A stretch of DNA of 64,000 nt. Source: Hofstenia miamia (lineage: Eukaryota > Xenacoelomorpha > Acoela). The position numbers and the translations under genes were made by a program. The stretch's first letter is position 1, and each line of letters opens with the position of its first letter. Below, piece by piece: positions 46,670 through 58,149 of this stretch. The DNA is taken from contig SCFE01000020.1 in assembly GCA_004352715.1 (NCBI GenBank), positions 1,645,260 through 1,709,259 of the forward strand. The letters run 5' to 3'. Below the pieces are notes generated by a model. That model was given only the letters and a program-made list of their open reading frames with translations, searched no databases and was not told the origin of the DNA.

Positions 46670-46775
46670 AAAAGTTGTGCGCAAAGTTGTAAGTGTGTAC
46701 GCAAAATATTTTTGTTGTGAACTTTATAATTCCCGAAAAGTTGTGCGCAAAGTTGGAAGTGTGTACGCAAAATAT
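46670..46775 (+). repeat. 40-bp direct repeat, period 66
   Basis: 46670-46709 and 46736-46775 are identical except for one base (AGTTGT versus AGTTGG). They share AAAAGTTGTGCGCAAAG and AAGTGTGTACGCAAAATAT. The units are separated by 26 unrelated bases. No coding or RNA role is evident. Confidence 0.75.
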
Positions 46776-47499
46776 AGCATTATTTATTTAGATAACAATA
46801 TAATTCGATTATTGTTTAGTATTGTAAATAGCGCATTCGAATTTTTTATAACAATATACATTTATTATTATTATTAATTATTATTATTGCTTTGAAAAAT
46901 ATTTAAATATAACATTAGTGATCACTGATGTTTCTAAAGTTTCCATAATTTACTGAGCAAAAAACTTCAAAATACTCTTAATGAAGCAAAAATAAAAGCA
47001 AGTCCAAAGTATCACTCCTAAGACATTCTTCTATCTCCAAATATGCAAATTTCATGCAATTATATTTTTGGCAAAAAATATTGCTAAGATTTAAATGGAA
47101 TTTCCAAACCTTAATGGTCACTTAGTATTAACTAATTACAAAATAAGGATTTACAAGTAAACCAAATCAAATGCGAATTAATGTTGGATTCAAATTCAAA
47201 TCTTAGTTTAATTATTCTATTGTAGACTAAACAGGTTTCATGTTTCAAATTAGTTTTTAATCGTAATTATTAACAGCAACTGTTTTTGAACTGGAATTTA
47301 TTACGTAAACCAAGTTATATTTTGGATTTGAATTAGAATTTGAATTTTTAATTACATTGCCTGAATATTTGGACTCGAATTCGAAATGAAACAAGGGAAT
47401 TCGGAGAGCCCTGTTACAGAAAGGAAAGAAAATCAAGATAAAAAACTTCTGAGTCAATTAAAACTATTTAGGTTTTAATCACTTTGGATTTTACAGTTT

Positions 47500-49150
47500 C
47501 TATATAGCAAAAAAATTGACAAGTGGAGAAATAGTATTTTGGGAAGAATTGTTTTGAGAAATGAACAATGAATGCCTTTTTGACTTTATCCAAGATTTAC
47601 ACACTTATTGTGCAACAGTATAATGTCAATGTGAACTACTACATTATTGTTGCTTGACGTTGTTTCAATTATTGAGATACTTTTTTGAATCACAAAATGA
47701 TATTTCCGCGGTTTTCTATTCATTTGTTCCATTAGAACGGATATATATATTCTACATTAAATAAAAATACGTGAATTCTAAAATATATTTTTTATTATAA
47801 TTATTACTTCGTTTTAAGGAATAAAAGTCAAGAATTAGGTTTATTAAATTCTATTTATGCCTAAATTTCAATGGCTAGATTTGAAAAGATTAACCATTTT
47901 TCTTTAAAAAATTCCGAATTTTAAAAAAGTTAAATTCCCTGTATATCAAATATTAATGTAATAGAATTATAACATTTCGAGACCTTAGAAGCAAGAAAGA
48001 ACATTAACTGTTTTAAACAATGTGCATTGAGGATGCCAAATTTTAAAATACAGCATTTGCATCTATGTTAGACAAAGGGTGACATTGACAGAAATTAAAT
48101 CAACAGTTAATTTTTATGATAAAATATATTTTGAACTCATCATTATTTGCAGTGACTCTTTTTGTGAATTACAACTCTCATTTTAAAGATTATTGCGTAA
48201 TAATTCGATTCGAAAATGTATTTGCGACAGACTTTGATGTTCGTGTATTTTCATAGTTTATGAACGTAATTCGATTTTATCAGATATAAATTTCAATTAA
48301 GCAGAAGCTTAAAAATTGCCCAATTAACAATGTTTTTCTAATACATAATATTGTGTGCACACTGCACACCTAGTATAAGCAATCACATGAAATTGCAGAA
48401 TTCCCTGCTGTATTTACATACAGTCGATTTTCAATGTAGTAAGTAAGATTCTCAAAAATATATGAAGAATTAGCTTGGAATTCATGCTGAAAATATCCCA
48501 AATTCTATTAGAAACAACATTATAACTATCTGCAAAAAGAATTGACATAGGTTTAAGCGCGTTTTCATTTGTCAATTTTAGGGGGTGGTGGAAAATTTTA
48601 GCCACATGTATTTTAACCCCAATCCTTTCAACCATTTTTATGTACGTTGGTTTTAAAAGGGGAAGGGGGTTAAAATACCCCATGTTTATTTTTGATATGT
48701 GAATGCTATTGTCATGAAGTTACGCACAAAGGTAATATGGAATAAAACGTTTGAAAAAATTCTAAAAATAAAATTTTTAATAAAACATTTTTGCTGACCT
48801 CAGCATTTTTTACAAAAAAATGGTAAAAATTATAAGAGGCATCTTATCTCAGAATGGTTATTATTTTTCGTCAGCTTTAATTATTTTTCTATTCAAAACT
48901 CAAATTATAAGTTCTAGTAATAAATTAAGACATATTAATTTACAGCTATTAATATTGAATTGATCATTGACATTTTTCCCTTGTAAACATATGTTTTCTG
49001 AGGAGAAAATATTCATAGCAATCAGTTCATCTACAAAGAAGAGATAAGTTGCCATTCATGATGGGTTGTGAAATCCTAAGTAGAGCCGCAAATTTTATGT
49101 GAGAAAAATTGGTCAAATATGTAATATAAATTATATTCTACTTTGCTCAA
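47500..49150. other. AT-rich spacer, nothing recognised
   Basis: No supported gene. The open frame at 48414-48683 (minus strand) has no motif. Confidence 0.4.
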
Positions 49151-49151
49151 A

Positions 49152-49555
49152 TGTGTGCTAAAATATGTGCTTCTATGTTTACAAGTTTACATAAGATTGT
49201 TTCGAAAAGCGTTGTTCTCCGCTCTGTCAGAACATGCCCAAATTTCATGAATGCTTTCTCTGCATTGCAAATTTTGATAGGACAGTCTTAGGACAGTCTC
49301 AAATCTTCTGGAACCCCATTTGTCAAAGTACCAGTGACTTCTTGATTTTCCAGATACTTTCATAATGGCTAATATAGGTGTAAGGCGGTGAAATATGTGC
49401 TAAGATATGTGCTTATAAATATCATTAGATTTCGTCAATGTTTCAGGCACAAAGTACAAGTTTACATAAGATGGTTTTGGAAAGCGTTGTTCTCTACTCT
49501 GTCAGAACATACCCAAATTTCCTGAATGTTTTCTCTGCATCGCAATTTTTGACCC
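49152..49555 (+). repeat. Dispersed repeat in two tandem copies
   Basis: The unit CAAGTTTACATAAGAT...GCGTTGTTCTC...CTCTGTCAGAACAT(G/A)CCCAAATTTC...TTTTCTCTGCAT occurs at 49180-49275 and again at 49457-49553. The first copy continues to 49425 with TCTTGATTTTCCAGATACTT and GCGGTGAAATATGTGCTAA. That continuation matches 52618-52787. The class is unknown and no ends were identified. Confidence 0.7.
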
Positions 49556-49708
49556 ATATTAAATGCGACCCATTGGATGCATAAAAAGCTTAGTACATTT
49601 GTCTATTTTCATATACCTAAGTTAACATAATATAATAACAAAATAAAGTAATTTATTTATAAAATTTCGTTGTTAAAATTTTCAAGGAGTCAGACAAAAT
49701 CAAAAATG

Positions 49709-49714
49709 TTTATT
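49709..49714 (-). terminator. Polyadenylation signal AATAAA of the FN3 gene
   Basis: TTTATT on the plus strand, AATAAA in gene sense, lies 28 nt past the stop codon at 49742. Confidence 0.5.
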
Positions 49715-49741
49715 GATTGAGAATTCTAATATGATAAGTAG

Positions 49742-50552
49742 TTACCATTGAGGAATAAGAAATGTAGAAATTATGAAAAATTTAGTTGAAGATAGTACTC
49801 CCTGACAATTACAAAGTTTGATAATATTTGAAAAAATTTCAGAAGAATATATTTCATCTGATATCAATTCTGTTGTAAAGGTTTGGTAGTTTGCTTCTCC
49901 TAAACCATGTTCATTCATCGCACGTAATTCAAATGCATAAGTTGTAGATGTATCGAACTCAAACAGAGTGTGACTTTTAACACTAAAATTAAGCATTATT
50001 TTTTTGAAATCATTTCCTCCTGCATCTCCATAGACAAGCTGATATTTCCAGAATGTCTTACTCCTTGAATACATGTGCAAAGGACGTTTCCATTTTAGGT
50101 GTATTAAATGTTTTCCTCTGTCAAATTCAACTTCAAAACGTTGGGGAGCTTCAGGCATTTTAAATTTGTCGGGAATAATATGTTCGTCAATACTAACCCC
50201 TACATAAACACTATCGTATTTTAAATAGCCAATTCGCCACAACCCACTCCATTTATATGCTTCACTTAGCGATACGTTTTTAACTGTCATAGAGAATCTT
50301 GTCTTATAATATTGGTATACAAAATTACAAGGCTCCACAATAAAGACGGCCATTTTTGACTGTGCATGTGTGCAGTATACTTGAGTAGGACCGCTGCAAG
50401 GTTTAATGGTCAGAAATATCTGTTGGTTGAAGGTCATTTCTTCATCTTCACGAAAATGATCGGAGTGACTGACATCTACTTCAAAATTTAAGGTTAAATT
50501 GTCATTTGCAACTTTTTTAACTGTGACATCCACAATTGTTAATTTGTCATAC
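49742..50552 (-). CDS. Fibronectin type III domain protein, terminal exon
   Basis: The minus-strand exon starts after a good acceptor (AATTTCAG|G) and is open for about 270 codons to a TAA at 49742. AATAAA lies about 30 nt downstream (49714-49709), so this is a 3' terminal exon. The second half is a fibronectin III domain: PEAPQRFEVEFDRGKHLIHL, LKWKRP (B strand Trp), KYQLVYG (C strand Tyr) and TTYAFELRAMNEHGLGEANY (the F and G strands with the 'Y.f.lrA.N..G.g' signature). The first half, about 130 residues with paired cysteines (KPCSGPTQVYC, VEPCNF) and several N-glycosylation sequons, may be another Ig-like fold. The last 19 residues end hydrophobic (FFIISTFLI), possibly a membrane or GPI signal. 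It is likely extracellular; ligand and family are unknown. Upstream exons were not identified. Confidence 0.65.
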
Positions 50553-50639
50553 CTGAAATTGGATCCAATTGAAAAGTAATATATTTGTGAAAATATATAA
50601 ATGTATAATGCAGGAGTTGACATCTGTAAAATCTTTGCC

Positions 50640-52600
50640 GCAAAAATTAATAAAATATGTTGATTGATCTATTATCAAAATGTGATGTTAAGAAAGGATA
50701 TTAGTGATATTTGCAAATTGATAAAAACTATGCAATTTGCAACTGTTCAAGAATATAATGAATACCCGCTCAAGTCATTGAATGAGCTGGATCATTTACT
50801 AGAGACACTTTTTCACGTTTGTGCCATTAACCTAACCATTTTTTTTCTAATGATAACTGTAGCCATACAAGTATAATTGACTTTTTGGTGATCGTAATCA
50901 AACCCATAAGCACTCTAGATTTTTAAAATGCAACAAAAAAGATAAAATAAAAAATATTCTAAGAATATCAAAATTCCGAAATGTACATTCCATTATCCGA
51001 AATATGAATACAGTCATCCTACATGTATTTTTACATGCATAAATTTTGTTCTCAGCACTAATATTTAAAAAATAACAATATAGGCAAAAATTTGGGAAAT
51101 ATTAAATCAAGCAATAAAAAATAAACTTTTCATTTATTAAAAACAAAGTAAATTTAAAATATGTTTTAGCTAATGCAAAACTAAAATTTGAAATTCAATA
51201 AATTTGAACACACGTGAAAGTCGGGTAATTGTAAGCAGAAGCGGATAATTGGACGGGAAAAATTAATATAAACGTTTATGAAAAATTCAATAGTTTTCGG
51301 CCTCTTAGTGCGTTAGTTCGATATCTAGATGGTTGGGATAGTAAAGTACCAATTTTAGTCAACTTGCCCAGATATTGATTGCTAGACTTTTTAGCATATT
51401 TTTTACATATTTTATAAATAGCCAATGAATATAGGCTTGAGGATCCAGTCATGGCGCAACGAACTATGGCACCCGTTTTCTAAGCAATTAAAACAGATTC
51501 TTTTATTTTTTCAATGAGTGGGTTTTAACATGAAAATACAAAATTTAATATAATATATTTATATGTTTTGCTAGGAATTCCAGTGATATTTTAACTACGT
51601 AAAATTAGCAGGTTTTCATCGATTTTATTCAGATTTATGTATATCGACAGATGCTCGTTTCTGTAGTTCCTTAAGTATTATTTACGTTAGGTTATAACCA
51701 TTGAAGAGGACTATAGTCCCCCCTTAATTGCAAATGCTAACCCTCCCAAGCGCAATATAGCCATGGCCAAAATTAAAAATAAATGAGCTAACAACATACA
51801 ACTGCTTTGGTTTTGTCAATAATAGTATAACGCACTGTTTTACAAATATATATGCACTAGAAATTGTATTTATATATAGATTAATATACATATATATATA
51901 TATATATGTAATGTAATGTAATGTATCCACGCCTTACTTCCTGTACACAACACAAAGTGTCATGTAAAAAGGAAAGTTGGAAAATTTGAATAGAAACATT
52001 ACTATAGGAACCGGGGGAGAGTTACATTATTAATATATTTAAGTGCTGCTGGTTGAAAGGCTTTGCTTCGTAGTACGTCTCTTTTCATATCTATAGAATA
52101 ACTTTAGTTCGAGTACTATGTTTAGAGAATTTCATTCTTTCATGCATGGGATGACCATTATCATTATGAATCTTCCAGGCGTATTGTTTAAATGTTTCGT
52201 TGAAAGTACTGTTAATGCTATCAATAAGCTCGTATTTACTGATGTTTGGAAAACAGTTTCAGCGGTTTTCGTAAAGATTTATTATTATTATTATATATAC
52301 ATCGCGCTTTTTGTAACAAAGTCACATATTTTGTGCATTTCTCACATACATCGCGTACTTTGTAAACAATAAAAGATGAATTGATCAAATTCTTGTCTGA
52401 ACTTATATTTATTATTATTGTTATTATTATTAGTCAATGCATCCTTTCCGACAATAACTCACTACACGACAACTACACTACACTCATTTGACTTTTTGCG
52501 TTTAACAGTAGCTAATTTTCTTCTTCGCACAAGAGACAATAACTTTTGCTTTGGAGTGAGTCGGGGAAACATTGGTGCTATAAGACAATGGAGAGGCAAC
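50640..52600. other. AT-rich spacer with simple repeats
   Basis: It contains an (AT)n run followed by a (TGTAA)n run at about 51886-51924, and TTA-rich tracts near 52275-52295 and 52405-52430. A short phrase ACATCGCG..TTTGTAA is duplicated near 52298 and 52348. No gene recognised. Confidence 0.45.
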
Positions 52601-52617
52601 ATCGGCTTGTGTTAACA

Positions 52618-52787
52618 TCACATCTTTTACTGAATGCTTTCTCTGCACCGCAATTTTTGAAAGGATCATCTTGGGATAGTGTCAAATACTCTGGAACCCA
52701 ATTTATCAAAGTACTAAAGACCTCTTGATTTTCCAGATACTTTCTTAATGGCTAATAGGTGAAAAGCGGTGAAATATGTGCTAAAAA
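52618..52787 (+). repeat. Dispersed repeat, third copy (see 49152)
   Basis: It shares TGCTTTCTCTGCA, the GGAACCC..TTT(A/G)TCAAAGTAC block, TCTTGATTTTCCAGATACTT and GCGGTGAAATATGTGCTAA with the copy at 49250-49425, in the same orientation. Divergence is roughly one base in ten by eye. Confidence 0.7.
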
Positions 52788-52944
52788 CGTGAGTTGGTTG
52801 ATAAAACATTTCAAGCATACGTTCACTTATGTATTAAAATCTTGTGAGCCAAATGTGTGAACAAATACTCATTAGAAGCATATTAATGACTTTTTCTTGA
52901 AAATAATTGACTCAAGTGAACTACCACAAAAAACTTATATGTAA

Positions 52945-53262
52945 TTAATATCGAACTTCAAATTTTTGATAACTTAACTTGTCATTTTTGTAACAAAATA
53001 TAGAAAATATCAAACATTTCGAAATCATAATTACAATATTCATTGTAAAGGTGTCATCTGATGAGGACCATGGATGAAAAAGAGTTAAAGAGTAAATTAG
53101 CTTTGGGTATCCATGGATTGGATTTTCACTGAAAAGATTAACTTTGACTGGGCTCGCATTAATGAATTTACTAAATGGAACTTGTGGACATATGATTTCA
53201 GACAAGGCTATGTCTTTGTGTAGTAATATTGAAGTATTAGTGAACCTGGATCGTGTGTGCTG
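52945..53262 (-). pseudogene. Possible unidentified exon
   Basis: On the minus strand, after an acceptor-like CATTCAG near 53258, a frame of about 85 codons reads RSRFTNTSILLHKDIALSEI, ICPQVPFSKF, SENPIHGYPKL and LFHPWSSSDDTFTMN. The composition and the single Trp, Cys and Pro positions look protein-like, and it has the same strand as the FN3 exon 2.4 kb downstream, so it might be an upstream exon of that gene. No domain is recognised and the 3' splice boundary is unclear. It is labelled pseudogene only because integrity cannot be shown. Confidence 0.2.
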
Positions 53263-54371
53263 AGTTCTGAATGTGGTCCTCAGGTTGGAGGGATTGGGTC
53301 ACAATTACATTTCTAGATTTTAGATGATTATTATTTCACAATTTCTTAATTTTTTCAGACACATTTTAGGGTTAATGAACATGTATATGAATAAAGTTTT
53401 AAACATTTTTAGCTACCTCAAACACAGTTATCTTGTCAATTTGCTAGCAAAACGATTTAGACTGGTTACTTCATTTTTCACAGTACGCATATTTGGCCTA
53501 AATTTTTGTAGATGTAGAGTCAGCATAATGACGTCGTTTGACGTCATAAAATGTAAAAACAAAGAGGTTTTCTCTTGTTCTAAATGCTTTGAGAATGTTC
53601 TCATGGTCAAGGATTGCAATAGTTTACATAATTGAGGAAGTAATTGACGAAGCTGTAAATATATCAAATTATTTAAATCAGTCAAAGAATATTGTTTTGT
53701 GCTTTTCTGAACATTAATAGTCTGAATGGGCTGGGTCACGTTGATGCAAGTTCTTAAAAATCGTTTGGGTATATTTAGATTATTTCTTCAAGGCTAGTAT
53801 TTTTGTCTGGCTGGATCCGTTCAAATTAGTGTTTAATGCACTCTAGTCAAATTATTTTCTCTAGCCGTAGATAGCAACTTAGAAAAGTCTGTGGCTGTAG
53901 TCTACCGCCAACTATAGTAAATAATTCACATATTGATCAAGAATTTTACGATTTGTACTTGAAAATAAATTTGTGAAATTTTACAAATACATCAAATTGA
54001 AATATAAATAAAATTTTCTATTATAGATAACACTTTTTCATTTTTCATTTAACAGGCAAATATTGAAGCCTTAGGTAAGACATTGAACTTAAATATTTTG
54101 AATATATTTGGTTAACATTATTGGTCAAGATTCAATTTACATGCACAATTTTCAACAAAATTAAAAGAAAAAGACATTGTAAATTTTAACTAAAGTTTTC
54201 AGCATTGCTTTGATTTAGCAAAATTTACTAGTACTTTATATCTGAATAGAGTAGATTTGAGCAGCAATTTAGAAGAGTTATCAACATTTACATAAACATA
54301 TTTTTGTGCATTGAATGCCACTTGAGATAGTGAACAGTAATCACGTTTATTTGAACGCACGCTTATACCCC

Positions 54372-54434
54372 GTTTACACGTGACATGAGACATGCATGTC
54401 TTGTGTTTTTAATGAGCGAATGTCACGTCTAAAC
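54372..54434. repeat. Inverted repeat with nested palindrome
   Basis: GTTTACACGTGACAT (54372-54386) pairs with ATGTCACGTCTAAAC (54420-54434) at 14 of 15 positions. The intervening segment contains a perfect 14-bp palindrome AGACATGCATGTCT (54388-54401). A short hairpin or cruciform is possible; it may be a tiny non-autonomous transposon. Confidence 0.55.
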
Positions 54435-55639
54435 ACCCAAAACACGCGACATTCAACCACTCAAGTAGAGAAATTAGAAAATTTGTATAAAATGTTTTCA
54501 GCAAAATTTTTAAGAAAGCCAATTCTCTAGCAACAAGACTTTCATTCTTTGAACTTTTATCAAAAGAAAAATATAAAAATATTAACAATCCTTATTATAA
54601 TCAAGTTTACGATAACTATGTTTTACTGTTGTCAAGTGCTGGAGCACTTGAATCAGATTGCTGGTAATCCAAAAAATTTTTATTATATTTAGTTTAAATC
54701 TGGATAATCGCCTAAATGTTAATGGTGAGTACAAGCAATCGGGACATCAGGAGTGGAGGATTGAGAGATGAATAAGAATATGATAACAAAATATCACATT
54801 ACTGTAAAATGCATCTGGTTGTTTGTGAATATATTTTTCTCACTTTCAAAAGAACTCTATCATTTAGGGGCAAAACAACTTGAATTAACATTATTTATGG
54901 CTATGCTCGCAACCGCTGTCGAAGAAACGCTAAGTCCACTCCAATCATACAAATTGAAAAAGATCCAAGTGCTCATTTTTATGTCTGAAGATGTAATTTA
55001 GAAATATATATTATATCATAAAATGCGAGTGTAATGGAACATTCAAATTATTTATGGGAAAATGGAATGGGTTTTTTGGCACGACATAATAATACAACTT
55101 TTGGATCAGCAACAGTAATTCATATGAGCATGAGAGACCAATAAGAAACTCATTTATTGTTTTGTCAACAACAGATTTCTAATCTTGTCTTAAATTCTTT
55201 TGAATTAAGATTTTTCAGGCACGTAAACTAAATGTTTTACATACTTTAGAGGCTGGTTTAAGAAAAACATGCTTGAAATGTCGCCAAATGTACAAAAGCT
55301 TTCAAAGATGATTGGGTTATGCGGCTGTCTACTGATCTTACTATCTGAAGGAATAAACGTGTCAACAATAGGCCCTTTGTACCCACTAGTCCAAAGAATT
55401 TAATGTTCTATACAGTGCTTCAAAAGAAAACACTGTAATTCATAACAAAAATGCTGCTTTAATGATGTACACTATGCTTTAGAAGATTAACACATAAATT
55501 CAACATGGGTATGTAAAAAGTAAACATACATGAACGGTTAATAAGCAACATATGACTGATTAAAAGTAAATTAGGTTGACTACCGTCCCACCGTGAATGT
55601 AGTGCGCACTATTTTTAATTGTTAAGTAAACAAACCCTT

Positions 55640-55847
55640 CTGCTGATTACAGTTGACTTCTAGTGGGCACTGAAAATGCAACCAGTGGATGCGCGAATGC
55701 TCTAGTTGACCTTTAGTGCAAAACCGGTGTGCTCCGCGAATGCTCCCATCGTGTATCATGCCAAAGGGCATTTAAAATAGTTCATTTGCTCCGGAACAAA
55801 GCCCATCGCAAAGGTGTAATCGAGGGGTGCTCGGGGTGGGGCTCAAC
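55640..55847 (+). repeat. Repeated G/C-richer segment (first copy)
   Basis: Two imperfect units of about 50 bases, each beginning AGTTGAC.T.TAGTG and ending GCGAATGCTC, lie at about 55650-55745. They are followed by a block of about 100 bases (55749-55847) that recurs at 58052-58149 with three or so differences. The first copy is interrupted by the hAT end at 55848, whereas the second continues uninterrupted. Confidence 0.65.
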
Positions 55848-56395
55848 CAGGGATCGTTAGATTTTAATCGCGATTAATCGTATGAAAAAAAATTTTGGCG
55901 ATAGATTAATCGTAATCGCTGCTGCTAGCAGATTAATAATCGCGATTAATCGTAGATTAATCTACTTCTGATTAAAAATATTCAAAATACAATATATCAA
56001 TTGAAAGATATTCAAAATAGAAAATATCAACTATTATTGTTATTTGAGATTATTTCCTGAAGTCATTTTACTCCACATGTGCTGGTTAGCATAAAGAAAT
56101 CGAGGGGTAATAAACGATTTTGGAAATCGGATAGAGCATATCCAGATTGGCTGAACAGTCTCTCAATCTGATTAGAAGTTGGCGTGATAAAATCGAGGAT
56201 CCTTATATATATAATTAGGCGACATCCGACGCTTCCTAAGTATGTTAGATGCCTAATCATCACGCTCTTCTTCTATGTCTGGTGTTAAGGTTTTCTTTTG
56301 TAAAACATATGACACAAAAAGAGTGGCCATAGATAAGATATCAAACCGAAAATGACAACACGTAACTGAATGCATAAGCATCAACTTAATTAGAA
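55848..56395 (-). mobile_element. 3' end of an autonomous-type hAT transposon
   Basis: The terminus is CAGGGATCGTTAG at 55848, followed inward by repeated GATTAATCG/CGATTAATC motifs (55866-55970), typical subterminal transposase-binding repeats. Reading the minus strand, a hAT C-terminal dimerisation segment lies about 200-340 bases inside the end. The rest of the element runs into the 293-N gap at 56396, and its other terminus was not seen. Confidence 0.65.
56063..56263 (-). pseudogene. hAT transposase C-terminal (dimerisation) fragment
   Basis: The minus-strand frame contains PTSNQIERLFSQSGYALSDF and QNRLLPLDFFML, which matches the 'S...ER.FS..G......R.rL.p......ml' signature of the hAT C-terminal dimerisation domain. 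The frame ends at a stop 66 codons after its first Met. The upstream part is in or beyond the N gap. Whether the transposase is intact cannot be judged. It lies at the expected distance from the element terminus at 55848. Confidence 0.65.
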
Positions 56396-56688
56396 NNNNN
56401 NNNNNNNNNNNNNNNNNNNNNNNNNNNNNNNNNNNNNNNNNNNNNNNNNNNNNNNNNNNNNNNNNNNNNNNNNNNNNNNNNNNNNNNNNNNNNNNNNNNN
56501 NNNNNNNNNNNNNNNNNNNNNNNNNNNNNNNNNNNNNNNNNNNNNNNNNNNNNNNNNNNNNNNNNNNNNNNNNNNNNNNNNNNNNNNNNNNNNNNNNNNN
56601 NNNNNNNNNNNNNNNNNNNNNNNNNNNNNNNNNNNNNNNNNNNNNNNNNNNNNNNNNNNNNNNNNNNNNNNNNNNNNNNNNNNNNNNN
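56396..56688. other. Assembly gap (293 N) inside the hAT region
   Basis: Run of N; all long open frames across it are artefacts. Confidence 0.95.
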
Positions 56689-57420
56689 AAACACTCATAG
56701 AATCCCGAAATTGTGCTTTAGGCTTTATTTGTTGTTCATTTATTTATAAATTCTTCTGTCGAATATAAAGATTTCACCAGATAGTTTTGCAATGTTTATG
56801 AAAAATAACATAACTAAAAGCGCAATGAATAGATCAGTGATGCTACATGGTATTAATGATTTCATATTTTGAAAATTCCGACCCGTGTAAAACTGCTGGC
56901 AATTAAATTCTTTATATAAATTTCATTTGCAATTCCAAGTATAGCATGAACATGTTTCAATTTTTGCATCAATTGCTGGGAGCAATTGTAAAGATCAACC
57001 ATATAGAACTAACAACCTGCTATACCGCTATATATCAATGGTGTCATAGTGCCAATTTTTTCAATTTGGTATTTCAGCCTTGCTAGAGTTATACATGCGA
57101 AGACCAATCACAAAGCGAAAAACAAATTCAAATCAAAAGTTGCAGAAACATTTCGTATTTTTAATGTATCTCGCCTCAACTTGAGTTCTCTGAGAGGAAG
57201 ATGTAGGTGTTAAGATATAATGTTGCTATTTTAGTAGGATTTCTTCGAGAATTTCTAAGGGGGCAATTCTTATCCGAGACATATAGGCCTAGGTAGTTTT
57301 CATCCTCTTAGCATCATGCCGTGCTCGCCCGTGCATATATGATAAATAAACCAAAAAAAAGGACATAATAAGAATAACAAAATACTAATTTTTGGCACTT
57401 TATGTCAAACAAAAAGACTG
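56689..57420. other. AT-rich stretch, nothing recognised
   Basis: It may belong to the hAT element that enters the preceding gap, but no transposase motif is visible. Confidence 0.35.
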
Positions 57421-57428
57421 TTCATCAA

Positions 57429-57677
57429 CAGGGGCGTACCCAGGATTTTCTGACGGGGAGGGGACATCATCATCATTACCCAATGCGGCGCGAAGCCCCG
57501 CGAAAATTTTTGAAAATATTGAGAAAATAGACCCTAAAAAATGCATTTCACGATCCTAGATTTTAAATTTTTCAGTTTTTTACGAAAAATTTTTTTATTT
57601 ATCCAGTCAAAATTAAATTTGGAAACCTGACGGGGGGGAACATTCCACCATGTCCCCCCCCTCTGGGTACGCCACTG
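57429..57677. mobile_element. 249-bp non-autonomous hAT (MITE) with exact 8-bp target duplication
   Basis: The termini CAGGGGCGTACCCAG (57429) and CTGGGTACGCCACTG (to 57677) are inverted repeats with one mismatch in 15. TTCATCAA directly flanks both sides (57421-57428 and 57678-57685). Subterminal G/C runs (GACGGGGAGGGGACATC on the left, CATGTCCCCCCCC on the right) extend the inverted symmetry. There is no coding capacity. The termini match those of the 2.45 kb element at 41269, which makes that element or a relative the likely source of mobilising enzyme. Confidence 0.9.
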
Positions 57678-57750
57678 TTCATCAATATATCGATCAAATC
57701 GTATGAGAGAGTTGAAATTGGTCTGCCTCAAAGGAGGGGGCCACACGCAA

Positions 57751-58051
57751 NNNNNNNNNNNNNNNNNNNNNNNNNNNNNNNNNNNNNNNNNNNNNNNNNN
57801 NNNNNNNNNNNNNNNNNNNNNNNNNNNNNNNNNNNNNNNNNNNNNNNNNNNNNNNNNNNNNNNNNNNNNNNNNNNNNNNNNNNNNNNNNNNNNNNNNNNN
57901 NNNNNNNNNNNNNNNNNNNNNNNNNNNNNNNNNNNNNNNNNNNNNNNNNNNNNNNNNNNNNNNNNNNNNNNNNNNNNNNNNNNNNNNNNNNNNNNNNNNN
58001 NNNNNNNNNNNNNNNNNNNNNNNNNNNNNNNNNNNNNNNNNNNNNNNNNNN
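57751..58051. other. Assembly gap (301 N)
   Basis: Separates the MITE neighbourhood from the second copy of the repeat starting at 58052. Confidence 0.95.
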
Positions 58052-58149
58052 ATCGTGTATCATGCCAAAGGGCATTTAAAATAGTTCATTTGCTCCGGAA
58101 CAAAACCCATCGCAGAGGTGTAATCGAGGGGTGCTCGGGGTGGGGGCTC
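58052..58149 (+). repeat. Second copy of the 55749 repeat, without the hAT insertion
   Basis: ATCGTGTATCATGCCAAAGG through to GGGCTCAAC repeats 55749-55847. Here GGCTCAAC runs straight on into AGGCTTGCC, whereas in the first copy it abuts the CAGGGATCG terminus. This is what an empty insertion site would look like. Confidence 0.65.

Noticed and set aside
53324-53739. Overlapping plus- and minus-strand ORFs of 103 codons
   Set aside because: No domain motif on either strand; mutually exclusive chance frames are the simplest explanation.
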